Assembly: GCF_963677315.1 (NCBI RefSeq)
Contig: NZ_OY781939.1
Span: forward strand, 1,426,001 to 1,490,000
Length of the DNA: 64,000 nucleotides
Direction of reading: 5' to 3'
DNA from: an uncultured Sphaerochaeta sp.
Lineage (GTDB): Bacteria; Spirochaetota; Spirochaetia; Sphaerochaetales; Sphaerochaetaceae
The first letter of the stretch is position 1, and the number at the start of each line of letters is the position of its first letter. Below, piece after piece: positions 18,416 through 26,082 of this stretch. The position numbers were made by a program, and so were the translations under genes. The notes beneath the pieces are model-generated. The model had not been told where the DNA came from and made no database searches. It saw only the letters and a list, made by a program, of their open reading frames with translations.

Positions 18416-19804
18416 TTATCGGAAGATCGTGGGAAATAGAGAGCGTAGCCTCTCATCGCAGGCTTGCTCAGCCTGAACAGCCAAGCGTACTTCATCGATC
18501 CCTACCAGTTCGCCGTCCTTGAATTTGATGTCTCCACCGACCATGGTCATGGCTACCTCGCCGGTATAACCGACTCGAGCAAGGAGATTACCTGGATCAT
18601 GCAAGGTTCCAGCAAGTGGGAGTGTATTGGCGTCAATGGCAAAGAGGTCAGCAGCCTTTCCAACCTCGAGAGAACCAATATCATCCCTTCCCAGTGTCTT
18701 GGCGCCACCTACTGTTGCCATCTTGAGCATCTCGTAGGCAGAAGGGGCTCCTCCCCGGCTCTTGCTATGGTAGGACTGAGCCAAATAAGCCATGCGTAAG
18801 GAATCGAGCAGGTTAGAACTGTCATTGGTGGCAGACCCATCACAGCCAAGCGAAACATTCATGCCTGCTCTCTCCATTGCTGGGATATCGATGATGGGAA
18901 AACCACCCAAGACGGCAGGAGCTGGGCAGTGGGAGAGTCCTGTCCCTGTCTTAGCCATTACATCATATTCATCCTTCTGGAGTTCCCATCCATGGGCAAA
19001 CCAGACATCCTCTCCAACAAACCCAATCTCTTCTGCCCAAGCAAGCGTTCTCTTGCCATAGCGTTCCATCATGATGGGGTTTTCCCCCTCTCCGAGGTGG
19101 GTATGAAGCCTCAGACCATGCTTGCGTGCAAATGCCAAAGACTCCTCAAAGGTTTCCTGGTAGCTGTTGATTGGCTGACAGGGAGCAACCACAATCTGGC
19201 TCATGCTGTTGGGGTTTGGATCATGATAGGCTTTCATCAAGCGTTCACAATCAAGTAGGAACTCGTCGGTAGTCTCCAGCATCTCCAGAGGGATGGTACT
19301 GCCCTTCTCCCTCTCCAAGGTATTGCAGCCTCTCCCGGCGTGGTACCTAATGCCCAACAGGGAAGCAGCCTCCATCTGGCGGTCAACAGCTTCTTTGCCA
19401 GTCTTCTTGGTATAGCAATACTGGTGGTCGAACGCAGTGGTGCAGCCATGCTTGAGGAGATCTGCCATGGCAACGAGAGACGAGTAATAGATAACTTCAC
19501 TGTCAATCTGGGAGAAAATGGGATAAATCTTGTCGAGCCAGTCGACCACAAGAAGATTCGGATAATCAATGGTTACCAGGTTTCGTACAAACGTCTGGAA
19601 GAAGTGATGGTGCGTATTCACCAATCCTGGATACACAATGTAGTTGCTTGCATCGATGACCTGGGCGTCACCTTGAGGAAGATTCTTTCCAATCTTTGCT
19701 ATCTTGTATCCGTCGATCAGGAGATCACAATCGGAGTACACCGTATCAGATCCATCGCAACTCACGAGAGAACGAATATTTGTAAGAAGTTTCTGGTTAC
19801 CCAT
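18416..19804 (-). CDS. Amidohydrolase, guanine/8-oxoguanine deaminase-like
   Basis: Metal-dependent deaminase of the amidohydrolase superfamily that removes exocyclic amino groups from purines or related heterocycles. The 462-residue protein shows NTHHHFFQTFVRN near residue 60 (metal HxH, close to 8-oxoguanine deaminase and AtzB-type enzymes), HTHLGEG near residue 236, FAHGWEL and the aspartate in GCDGSATND. GTG 19807 is possible, but ATG 19804 lies at a good distance behind AAGGTGG. It is first in a six-gene operon with a nucleoside-type importer. Purine salvage is the likely role. The exact base is not determined. Confidence 0.87.
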   Translation of the reverse strand: MGNQKLLTNIRSLVSCDGSDTVYSDCDLLIDGYKIAKIGKNLPQGDAQVIDASNYIVYPGLVNTHHHFFQTFVRNLVTIDYPNLLVVDWLDKIYPIFSQIDSEVIYYSSLVAMADLLKHGCTTAFDHQYCYTKKTGKEAVDRQMEAASLLGIRYHAGRGCNTLEREKGSTIPLEMLETTDEFLLDCERLMKAYHDPNPNSMSQIVVAPCQPINSYQETFEESLAFARKHGLRLHTHLGEGENPIMMERYGKRTLAWAEEIGFVGEDVWFAHGWELQKDEYDVMAKTGTGLSHCPAPAVLGGFPIIDIPAMERAGMNVSLGCDGSATNDSSNLLDSLRMAYLAQSYHSKSRGGAPSAYEMLKMATVGGAKTLGRDDIGSLEVGKAADLFAIDANTLPLAGTLHDPGNLLARVGYTGEVAMTMVGGDIKFKDGELVGIDEVRLAVQAEQACDERLRSLFPTIFR

Positions 19805-19834
19805 CACCTACCACCTTACCGGCTTGATGGTTGT

Positions 19835-19865
19835 ACGATAAACCCTATAGTTACTATAGGGTCAA
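19835..19865 (-). promoter_or_regulatory. MerR-type promoter with palindromic operator in a 19-bp spacer
   Basis: On the minus strand, -35 TTGACC (19865-19860) and -10 TATCGT (19840-19835) are 19 bases apart, the long spacing typical of MerR-activated promoters. The spacer holds a perfect palindrome with 10-bp arms ACCCTATAGT / ACTATAGGGT around one central base (19842-19862). The first gene starts at 19804. The operon's last gene encodes a MerR-family protein, the obvious candidate regulator. Confidence 0.8.
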
Positions 19866-19941
19866 GAATAAACAGAAACTTTTTGTAGTTCTTTATCTAC
19901 GATGCAATAATCATGCGCTATGAGTACAGATGCCTTGGTTG

Positions 19942-20562
19942 CTATTGCAGTTCTGCCATCTCTTCTTCACTCAGTCTTCTGATATCCAATCCCTGCCCCA
20001 GATACCAGAGCTTTGCACTCTCTTCGAATTCCTCAGCAGCAAATACTGCTTCCTGAAGCGTCTTCCCTGTGGTGATCAACCCATGGTTCTGCATGAGGTA
20101 AGTGGAGAACCCAGGCTTGGATCGGATATCCTCTGCAATCAGTGGAGAACCTGGCCTTCTGTAGGGAAGTATCCCTACCTTGTTCACCTTCATGACAAAA
20201 TACGGTGTGAATGGGGTAAATGGGCTGCCATCCCTGAGGTCCTTGGTGCTGGCAAGCAAGGTTGCATAGGTGGAGTGCAGATGAACCACTGCACGGATCT
20301 CACTGTGAGCAGCATGACAAGCTAGATGGAACGGAACCTCCTTGGTAGGGGCCTTTCCTCCAAGCAGTGTCCCATCTTCCTTGAAGTGGGACACCTCCGC
20401 TTCATTCAAAATCCCAAAGGAAGACCCGGTTGGAGTGGCAAGGTAGGTGCCATCAGGAAGTTTCACCGAGATATTCCCCGCACTTCCCACGACAAATCCT
20501 CGTTGATAGAGACTTGAGGCGAAGGAAACCAACTCACGTTTCATCTCAATTTCATTCATCAT
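19942..20562 (-). CDS. otnC: Class II aldolase family, 3-oxo-tetronate 4-phosphate decarboxylase (OtnC-like)
   Basis: Zinc-dependent class II aldolase/adducin-family protein of 206 residues. The metal-binding VVHLHSTYATLL pattern is near residue 91, followed by QNHGLITTGKTL near residue 155; GSAGNISVK near residue 26 is the phosphate-binding start. It overlaps the otnK gene by 11 bases. In the known OtnK/OtnC pathway, the kinase product 3-oxo-tetronate 4-phosphate is decarboxylated to dihydroxyacetone phosphate. The pairing is the main reason for choosing this over L-fuculose-phosphate aldolase, which belongs to the same family. Confidence 0.85.
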   Translation of the reverse strand: MMNEIEMKRELVSFASSLYQRGFVVGSAGNISVKLPDGTYLATPTGSSFGILNEAEVSHFKEDGTLLGGKAPTKEVPFHLACHAAHSEIRAVVHLHSTYATLLASTKDLRDGSPFTPFTPYFVMKVNKVGILPYRRPGSPLIAEDIRSKPGFSTYLMQNHGLITTGKTLQEAVFAAEEFEESAKLWYLGQGLDIRRLSEEEMAELQ

Positions 20563-21811
20563 AACACTCCTGGGCTTTCTCTAGAAAGGATTCAGAACCA
20601 AAGTTCCCGCTCTTCAATACCAGTTGGAACTTCCTGTCCAAGGACTGCACCCACGATACTCCGGGGTCTATCTGCTCCCCTATCAGGTAGGCATCAACCC
20701 CCAAGGTGGAGGCAACCACTCCGCTGGTCTCTCCCCCTCCAACGATGAAGGTCTCGACCCCTTCTTGTGCGAGTATAGCTGTCATTTTCCCAAATACCTG
20801 CTCAATTATTCCTGCCAACTCCACTCCCTTGAACCGTTCTCGGTTGAGCTGCAGTTCTTCTGGCGAGCGGGTCGCAAAGACCATGGGAGCAAGGGAGTTT
20901 CCCTGGTGGGCGAGTACCCACTGGGCAAGCGTCTCAGGATAAGAGGGGTCGTCCACACAAGCTTGCTCATCAATACTGAGGCTCTCTGCCTTCTCTTTAT
21001 AGTAGGCAACTTGCTTCTGCATCATCGCTGAACAAGAACCAGCGATAACCACTGCTTGGGTCTTCTTGGGAAGGAATGCAGGCTTCGCGGTACCTGCCTC
21101 TCCAATGGATTCAGCTCTCACCACCCCAATACCCTGGGCCAAGCCAGAGCCTCCGGTGACAAGAATCATATCCTCGGTTGCCTTGGCAATCGTATACAGG
21201 TCCCCATCGTTGATCACATCAACGATGATATTGTTCACCCCGCCCTTTTCAAGGACGTTGATGCGATTCTTTACTGCTGAAACCCCTTCTTTGACAACGT
21301 CATAATACACATGGCCATTGGTAGATGGACTCTGCATTGCAAGCAGATCGGCGAGTTTCGACATCCTCATTGGATTGAGTGGATGATGACGCATTGGGGA
21401 ATCACTGAGCAGCTGGTCACCGACAAACAGGTACCCGTGGTACACAGTTCTTCCATTGACGGGAAGCGCAGGACAGATAAGTGTGCTGGATAGCCCAAGC
21501 GCATCCCTGAGCGCATCGCTGATGGGACCGATGTTTCCTTTCTCGGTTGAATCAAAGGTTGAGCAGTATTTATAGTAGAAACGATCACAACCAGCTTCCT
21601 GTAGGAAAGCAAGTGCTGAGAGAGCCTCCTCTACTGCTTCCGAGGAAGGAATGCTCCTGATCTTCAAGCTCATGACAATCGCATCAGTTTCGGGAAGTTG
21701 CCCTGTTGCAACAGGCTTGGCACACATGAGCGTTCTCATGCCTCCAGATACCAAGAAGCCGGCAATATCCACAGCCCCGGTAAAATCGTCTGCAATAACT
21801 CCTAGTTTCAT
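20552..21811 (-). CDS. otnK: 3-oxo-tetronate kinase (four-carbon acid sugar kinase)
   Basis: ATP-dependent kinase of the DUF1537/OtnK family, 419 residues. The N-terminal domain begins LGVIADDFTGAVDIAGFL. The C-terminal nucleotide-binding domain has VIAGSCSAM near residue 260 and FIVGGGETSGVVAS near residue 365, typical of the family. The frame extends to a GTG at 21823, but ATG 21811 is preferred because it lies about 5 bases behind GAGGGG. It is co-transcribed with otnC for four-carbon acid-sugar use. The isomerase and dehydrogenase normally found with these genes are absent here, so the source of the 3-oxo acid is not shown. Confidence 0.9.
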   Translation of the reverse strand: MKLGVIADDFTGAVDIAGFLVSGGMRTLMCAKPVATGQLPETDAIVMSLKIRSIPSSEAVEEALSALAFLQEAGCDRFYYKYCSTFDSTEKGNIGPISDALRDALGLSSTLICPALPVNGRTVYHGYLFVGDQLLSDSPMRHHPLNPMRMSKLADLLAMQSPSTNGHVYYDVVKEGVSAVKNRINVLEKGGVNNIIVDVINDGDLYTIAKATEDMILVTGGSGLAQGIGVVRAESIGEAGTAKPAFLPKKTQAVVIAGSCSAMMQKQVAYYKEKAESLSIDEQACVDDPSYPETLAQWVLAHQGNSLAPMVFATRSPEELQLNRERFKGVELAGIIEQVFGKMTAILAQEGVETFIVGGGETSGVVASTLGVDAYLIGEQIDPGVSWVQSLDRKFQLVLKSGNFGSESFLEKAQECYDE

Positions 21812-21833
21812 ACCACCCCTCACAATTATTCAT

Positions 21834-21863
21834 ATAGTATCGTTTCGTAACCTAGTATGCCAA
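21834..21863 (-). promoter_or_regulatory. Putative promoter of otnK-otnC
   Basis: Minus-strand TTGGCA (21863-21858) and TACTAT (21839-21834) are separated by 18 bases. The start codon is at 21811. Confidence 0.45.
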
Positions 21864-21917
21864 TTGTTCATACTTCCTGTCACTGTCAATCAGACTTTTT
21901 CTATGGAGGAAGGATAC

Positions 21918-22481
21918 CTAAGGAAGCGCATGTGTTACTACAGCATACCCAATACCACTGATGGCTCCTAGAATGAGCAAGACAATTGGGCCCAAGGGGA
22001 TTTTTCGACTGTTCAAACAGATAAAGGCAAGAATAAATACGATAAGTGCGAAGAGGTCAACCTGACCCATGTGTCCAATCGCGAGTTGCAACAAGGAAAG
22101 CCCAGCGGTAAAGATAGCGGCAACCACTACCGGCCGTACCCCTTCGAGCACACGTTTGAGCAGCGTCTGCTCTCGGTACTTTGCGTAGAGATGTGCGAGC
22201 AGCAACATAATAATGACCGATGGTAGGATATTTCCAAGGGTAGCCACCACGACGCCGGCAATTCCTGCAACCTTCATTCCGACAAACGTTGCAGAGTTGA
22301 TGGCAATAGGACCGGGAGTCATCTCAGCGATTGTTACCAAGTCAGCAAATTCCGTTGCGGTCAACCACCCATGAATGTCGACAGTCTGTGCTTGGATAAG
22401 AGGCATAGCTGCATACCCGCCACCAATGCTGAACAACCCTATCTGGAAAAAGCTGAAGAAGAGCGTAAGAAGTATGCTCAT
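21918..22481 (-). CDS. Chromate transporter family protein, second half
   Basis: Single-domain CHR-family membrane protein of 187 residues with the signature FFQIGLFSIGGGYAAMPLIQ and PGPIAINSATFVG. The frame runs to 22718 inside the neighbouring gene, but ATG 22481 overlaps the upstream stop by 4 bases and opens with the usual family N-terminus. Short CHR proteins generally work as pairs of opposite topology, which fits the adjacent paralogue. Whether it moves chromate, sulfate or another anion is not decided. Confidence 0.87.
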   Translation of the reverse strand: MSILLTLFFSFFQIGLFSIGGGYAAMPLIQAQTVDIHGWLTATEFADLVTIAEMTPGPIAINSATFVGMKVAGIAGVVVATLGNILPSVIIMLLLAHLYAKYREQTLLKRVLEGVRPVVVAAIFTAGLSLLQLAIGHMGQVDLFALIVFILAFICLNSRKIPLGPIVLLILGAISGIGYAVVTHALP

Positions 22482-23083
22482 AGTTTCTTCTCCTTCTGGA
22501 GCAGAATCAAGCTCTGAATGATCGAGAAGGCTACGATGCTTACCATGACCAGCATGATGTTTACCTTGAAGATAAACAATGCACTGAAACTGAGGATAAA
22601 GAGGAGGATTGGGAGTACTTGCTTCTTCTTCAGCAATGGCCTGAACAAGGCCCAGGTAACCTGCAGGACAATGGCCGCAACGACAGCACGCATTCCATGA
22701 AAGGCTGCAGCAATCCAAAGGTTATCCTGCACTGCCTTATAGCCAAGGCTCACAAGCGTCAGAATCATCATGGGAGGAAGGATGGTACCCAAGGTAGCAA
22801 CCAAAGCCCCAGGGACACCAGCTAGATGATACCCCACCATCAGGGAACCGTTGACAGCTATGGGACCGGGAGAGGACTGGGCAATGGTGATGAAATCAAG
22901 CATCTCCTCATCGTTGATCCAGCCGAGTTTTACCACCATCTTCTTTCTCATCAGACTGATGATGACAAACCCACCACCAAAGGTGAACAGACTCAGGGAG
23001 AATGTTGTCCAAAAGAGTTTAAAGAAGAATTTGAGATTGATCTCTGGTCTCTTCTTATGCTCACGAATCAGCGCATCAGCCAT
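22478..23083 (-). CDS. Chromate transporter family protein, first half
   Basis: CHR-family membrane protein of 201 residues. Visible are LFTFGGGFVIISLMRKKMV, the DFITIAQSSPGPIAVN motif and GTILPPMMI. It follows the sulfatase-maturase gene by 8 bases and overlaps the second CHR gene by 4 bases. The three are probably one transcript, which raises the possibility that this pair handles sulfate released by sulfatases. Confidence 0.87.
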   Translation of the reverse strand: MADALIREHKKRPEINLKFFFKLFWTTFSLSLFTFGGGFVIISLMRKKMVVKLGWINDEEMLDFITIAQSSPGPIAVNGSLMVGYHLAGVPGALVATLGTILPPMMILTLVSLGYKAVQDNLWIAAAFHGMRAVVAAIVLQVTWALFRPLLKKKQVLPILLFILSFSALFIFKVNIMLVMVSIVAFSIIQSLILLQKEKKL

Positions 23084-23091
23084 CTCTCCTC

Positions 23092-24189
23092 CTACAATGC
23101 AAGCATCTGTTTAGCAACCAATTCAAGCCTTTCTATAGCATAGGGAAAGAATATTTTCATGGAAGCACAAAAGCGATACCCTTCCTCACTACGATACCGT
23201 TTACAGCCACCTCTGCAAAGGGCTCTCCAAGGACAGGAAGCACAGTCATCAATTGAATTGTGAGAGTCCTCAATGAATCGAAGGATAGATCGCTTCTTGT
23301 CGAGCGATGCAAACTCATCTTCTGTGATATTACCGAGGCAGTAAGAATCGAGACAATAGAAATCACAGGGATATATGTCTCCATTGCTCTCTGCTACATA
23401 CTGTATAGAACATACCCCCGCCATATCGCAAGCCTCGGGGGGATAACCGGCTATCATTCCAACAAGGTTATCAAAAAACCTGACTGAGACAGGTCTCTTC
23501 GCTTGGTAGGAAGAGAACCAGAGATCAAAGAGATCCTTCAGGAACTGTCCATAAGCGGAGGCAGAGAGAAATTGTTTCTCTCCCTCCAGCATATCCATAC
23601 ATGGGATATATTGTTGGTAAGTAAGTCCATGTTCCACGAAATAGGGATAAGCCATGCCAATATTCTGTGCCAATTCATTGGTGACTACACTCAGAATATT
23701 GAACTTCACCCCTTCCTTCTCCAAGTACGAGATAGCCTGCAACACGCTCCTACCGCTTTTTCCCCCGTCCCTATCTTTTCTATGAAGGTCATTAAGACGA
23801 GGAGGCCCATCGAGGGAGACTCCTACCAAGAAATCATGTTCTTTGAAAAACCTTGCCCACTTCTCATCAAGAAGCATACCGTTGGTCTGGAAGGCATAGG
23901 TAACCAGGGAGTCTTCCTTCTTGCTTGAAGCAACTTTACGCACAAAGTATTCAAAGAAAGGAAACCCCGCTAGAGAGGGTTCGCCACCCTGAAAAACAAA
24001 GGAACAATGCTTTGCTGTTTCCAAGCACTTAGTGATGATTGCATCAGCCACGGCGTGGCTCATCAATGGACGGATACCCTCCTCTCGGCTATCTGCCTCA
24101 TCAAAATAGAAGCAGTAATCACAGCGAAGATTGCACGCAGCTGAGGCTGGCTTGATCATCATGGTAAGGTGGGCTCTGCGTGTATCCAT
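23092..24189 (-). CDS. Anaerobic sulfatase-maturating enzyme (radical SAM, SPASM)
   Basis: Radical SAM enzyme that oxidises a cysteine or serine of sulfatases to formylglycine without oxygen. It has 365 residues, the family's usual size. The radical-SAM cluster motif C19-X3-C23-X2-C26 is present as CNLRCDYC, followed by FVFQGGEPSLAG near residue 65. The C-terminal SPASM cysteines are clear in CDMAGVCSIQY, YPCDFYC and CASCPWRALCRGGC. Its likely client is the Cys-type sulfatase at 42617-44083. Confidence 0.92.
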   Translation of the reverse strand: MDTRRAHLTMMIKPASAACNLRCDYCFYFDEADSREEGIRPLMSHAVADAIITKCLETAKHCSFVFQGGEPSLAGFPFFEYFVRKVASSKKEDSLVTYAFQTNGMLLDEKWARFFKEHDFLVGVSLDGPPRLNDLHRKDRDGGKSGRSVLQAISYLEKEGVKFNILSVVTNELAQNIGMAYPYFVEHGLTYQQYIPCMDMLEGEKQFLSASAYGQFLKDLFDLWFSSYQAKRPVSVRFFDNLVGMIAGYPPEACDMAGVCSIQYVAESNGDIYPCDFYCLDSYCLGNITEDEFASLDKKRSILRFIEDSHNSIDDCASCPWRALCRGGCKRYRSEEGYRFCASMKIFFPYAIERLELVAKQMLAL

Positions 24190-24232
24190 TGGTTATTGTA
24201 TATCCTGTTACGCAATTCTAGGCAAGCAACCG

Positions 24233-25714
24233 TTAGCAACTATCAATTCTACTAAGCCGATACCTGCGTCCTTTCTTATCTCCCTCTGCTATCAAGAGAG
24301 ACTCACAAACCATCTGAGAGAGGAGATCATAGGCTCGGCTTCTATTTACCTCCAGCAAAATACACACCTGTTTGTTGGTGATAAAATCTACTGTTTCTAA
24401 AAATGTGAGTATCTTTTGTCGTTGCTGTTGTGCCTTATCACCGGTATCCTCAGGATATCTTACTCGTTCTTCCACAATATCTGGTATTCGAACAGGCTCC
24501 TCCATGATTAATTGCAAGGTGGTCCTTTCAGGCTGGAAATACTCTTCCAGAATGGGTTCTTTCCAACCCTGAGCCTTCCAGACGGAGAAGATGTTTGATA
24601 GTCCGCTCCCTGCTCGCTCCCCAATATTCAAGAGTGTAAACATGGTAAATAGCGTTGCATTCCTAGGATCAGATAAACCTCCTTGGATTGCATCTTCCTT
24701 TGGAACACGCAAGATGCCCGGATTTGAAAAAGTAAAGCCTTTCGGATAACGCGTTATCACTGCCCCGCGCCTTTCATAGTAATTTGCATGAATTAACGTG
24801 TTAGCCAAGGATTCACGCATCACATGATGAAGTGCAGTATCGTCGACCCTCGTCATTCCGGAAAGAGAAAAGGGAGTTTTCAACCCTAACTCAAGGCGTG
24901 GAATTACCAATGTATAGAAGTCAAAGATATTACCACTCCAAGTAGCTGCATTTGATACTATCCTGTCTGTCCAACGCGTACCCGGATCCATCTGCTCTTG
25001 ATAATCCAGAAAATAGTGTGGACATTCTTTTACAATCTCATTTTGATACCCAAACATGAGCAATCCTGCAACTGTCGGATGATATCGGCCATCCTCTGCA
25101 CTTTTCCCTACCGCATTCAATCGATAGAGAAATAACTCATCAGAAAGATTGTTCCAAGAAAGGGTTGGTTTGAGTAATTCAAGCTTCCTTCGATATCGGG
25201 TAATGGTATCTGAACAAAGAACAGAAAGATCCATCCCATCAAGCAGATGTAAATCCAAAGGGTGTGAACTCGCATCACGAACCATCAACTGTACTTCTTC
25301 CTTCGTACAATGATAGTCTCCTTCGCCACTTCTGCGGTACGTTCCCCCAAAAAGGTCATTGTTAATGAAAATTGGCTTATCTTCTCGGTTTGCTCGAGGA
25401 ATCTCAATAATAATTATCTCTTTTCCCTCAAATGTTTGCGTATGAATTGCATCACTATTCAAAATATTCTTGCTTACTTTGTTTACATTATTGAGTGTAC
25501 TGTGGATATCTTGTATGAGAGCTTTTGCATCTTCCACACCTGTGTATCGTAATGCATGGGTTTTTGATTCCTCAACTCCCAAGATAATAATTCCGCCATA
25601 GGTATTCGCAAATGAAGCGTAGGTTTCCCAGAGGGAACGCGGAATACTCCTGGTTGCCTTTTTGAATTCAAGCCTTTCGTGTTCTTGTGTTTCGAGCAAA
25701 GCATACATATCCAC
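24233..25714 (-). CDS. AlbA_2-domain putative transcriptional regulator (Schlafen/RecG-like ATP-binding type)
   Basis: The N-terminal AlbA_2 domain is recognised from ERLEFKKATRSIP and YASFANTYGGIIILGVEE (residues 12-50). A GHKL-type ATP-binding domain follows (MRESLANTLIHANYYERRG near residue 285, then NPG and GSGLSNIF). A C-terminal winged helix (about 430-490) includes FITNKQVCILLEVNRSRAYDLL. The start is GTG 25714, 7 bases behind GAGGAGG; ATG 25708 is an alternative. Such proteins are annotated as transcriptional regulators with poorly known roles. Four phased copies of TATCACCGGT lie 130-200 bases upstream and may be its binding sites. Confidence 0.8.
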   Translation of the reverse strand: MDMYALLETQEHERLEFKKATRSIPRSLWETYASFANTYGGIIILGVEESKTHALRYTGVEDAKALIQDIHSTLNNVNKVSKNILNSDAIHTQTFEGKEIIIIEIPRANREDKPIFINNDLFGGTYRRSGEGDYHCTKEEVQLMVRDASSHPLDLHLLDGMDLSVLCSDTITRYRRKLELLKPTLSWNNLSDELFLYRLNAVGKSAEDGRYHPTVAGLLMFGYQNEIVKECPHYFLDYQEQMDPGTRWTDRIVSNAATWSGNIFDFYTLVIPRLELGLKTPFSLSGMTRVDDTALHHVMRESLANTLIHANYYERRGAVITRYPKGFTFSNPGILRVPKEDAIQGGLSDPRNATLFTMFTLLNIGERAGSGLSNIFSVWKAQGWKEPILEEYFQPERTTLQLIMEEPVRIPDIVEERVRYPEDTGDKAQQQRQKILTFLETVDFITNKQVCILLEVNRSRAYDLLSQMVCESLLIAEGDKKGRRYRLSRIDSC

Positions 25715-25844
25715 AGATTGACCTCCTCAGGGAATATGATCATTGGTTCGTAATGCATTGAACCAATAGGTTTCCGCACAACCAACGACCTATCAGGTAT
25801 AGAGAGGAAATGTTGCCTAGTACTTCAAATGTACTTCTATAGTA

Positions 25845-25915
25845 TATCACCGGTTTTCTGTTTTATCACCGGTTATTTTGAGTATATCACCGGTCTCGTC
25901 ATCTTTATCACCGGT
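25845..25915. repeat. Four phased direct repeats TATCACCGGT
   Basis: Identical 10-mers begin at 25845, 25864, 25885 and 25906, so they are 19, 21 and 21 bases apart, close to two helical turns. Each contains the palindrome ACCGGT. They lie in the otherwise empty gap 25715-26082 upstream of the AlbA_2 gene, and look like operator iterons for a DNA-binding protein. The unit is too short for a CRISPR array. Confidence 0.8.
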
Positions 25916-25965
25916 TTACTTGAATATCTACCTGAATTTTTCGACAATTCATGTATTCTATTAAT

Positions 25966-26022
25966 CCTCTCTATCTGTAATTACAGGGAGAGGCCATCCA
26001 CATGAGATGGCCCCGTTTTATT
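25966..26022 (+). other. Tandem hairpins with a terminator-like end on the plus strand
   Basis: CCTCTC / GAGAGG encloses the perfect 12-bp palindrome CTGTAATTACAG (25975-25986). The next stem GGCCATC / GATGGCC (25992-25998 and 26006-26012) is followed by CCCGTTTTATT. The T-rich tail suits the plus strand, where no gene lies upstream. It could end a small RNA, or form the 3' structure of the minus-strand epimerase message. Confidence 0.45.
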
Positions 26023-26082
26023 CATCATATCATCGCAAACACTCAAAAAACAGGGAGGAAGTGAAAGCTTCTACAATACCGT

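Noticed and set aside
21918..22718. A longer chromate-transporter start at 22718.
   Set aside because: The extension lies wholly within the upstream CHR gene and has no family similarity; ATG 22481 overlaps the upstream stop by the usual 4 bases.
25845..25915. A possible CRISPR array.
   Set aside because: The repeat unit is only 10 bases, spacers are 9-11 bases, and no cas gene is present.
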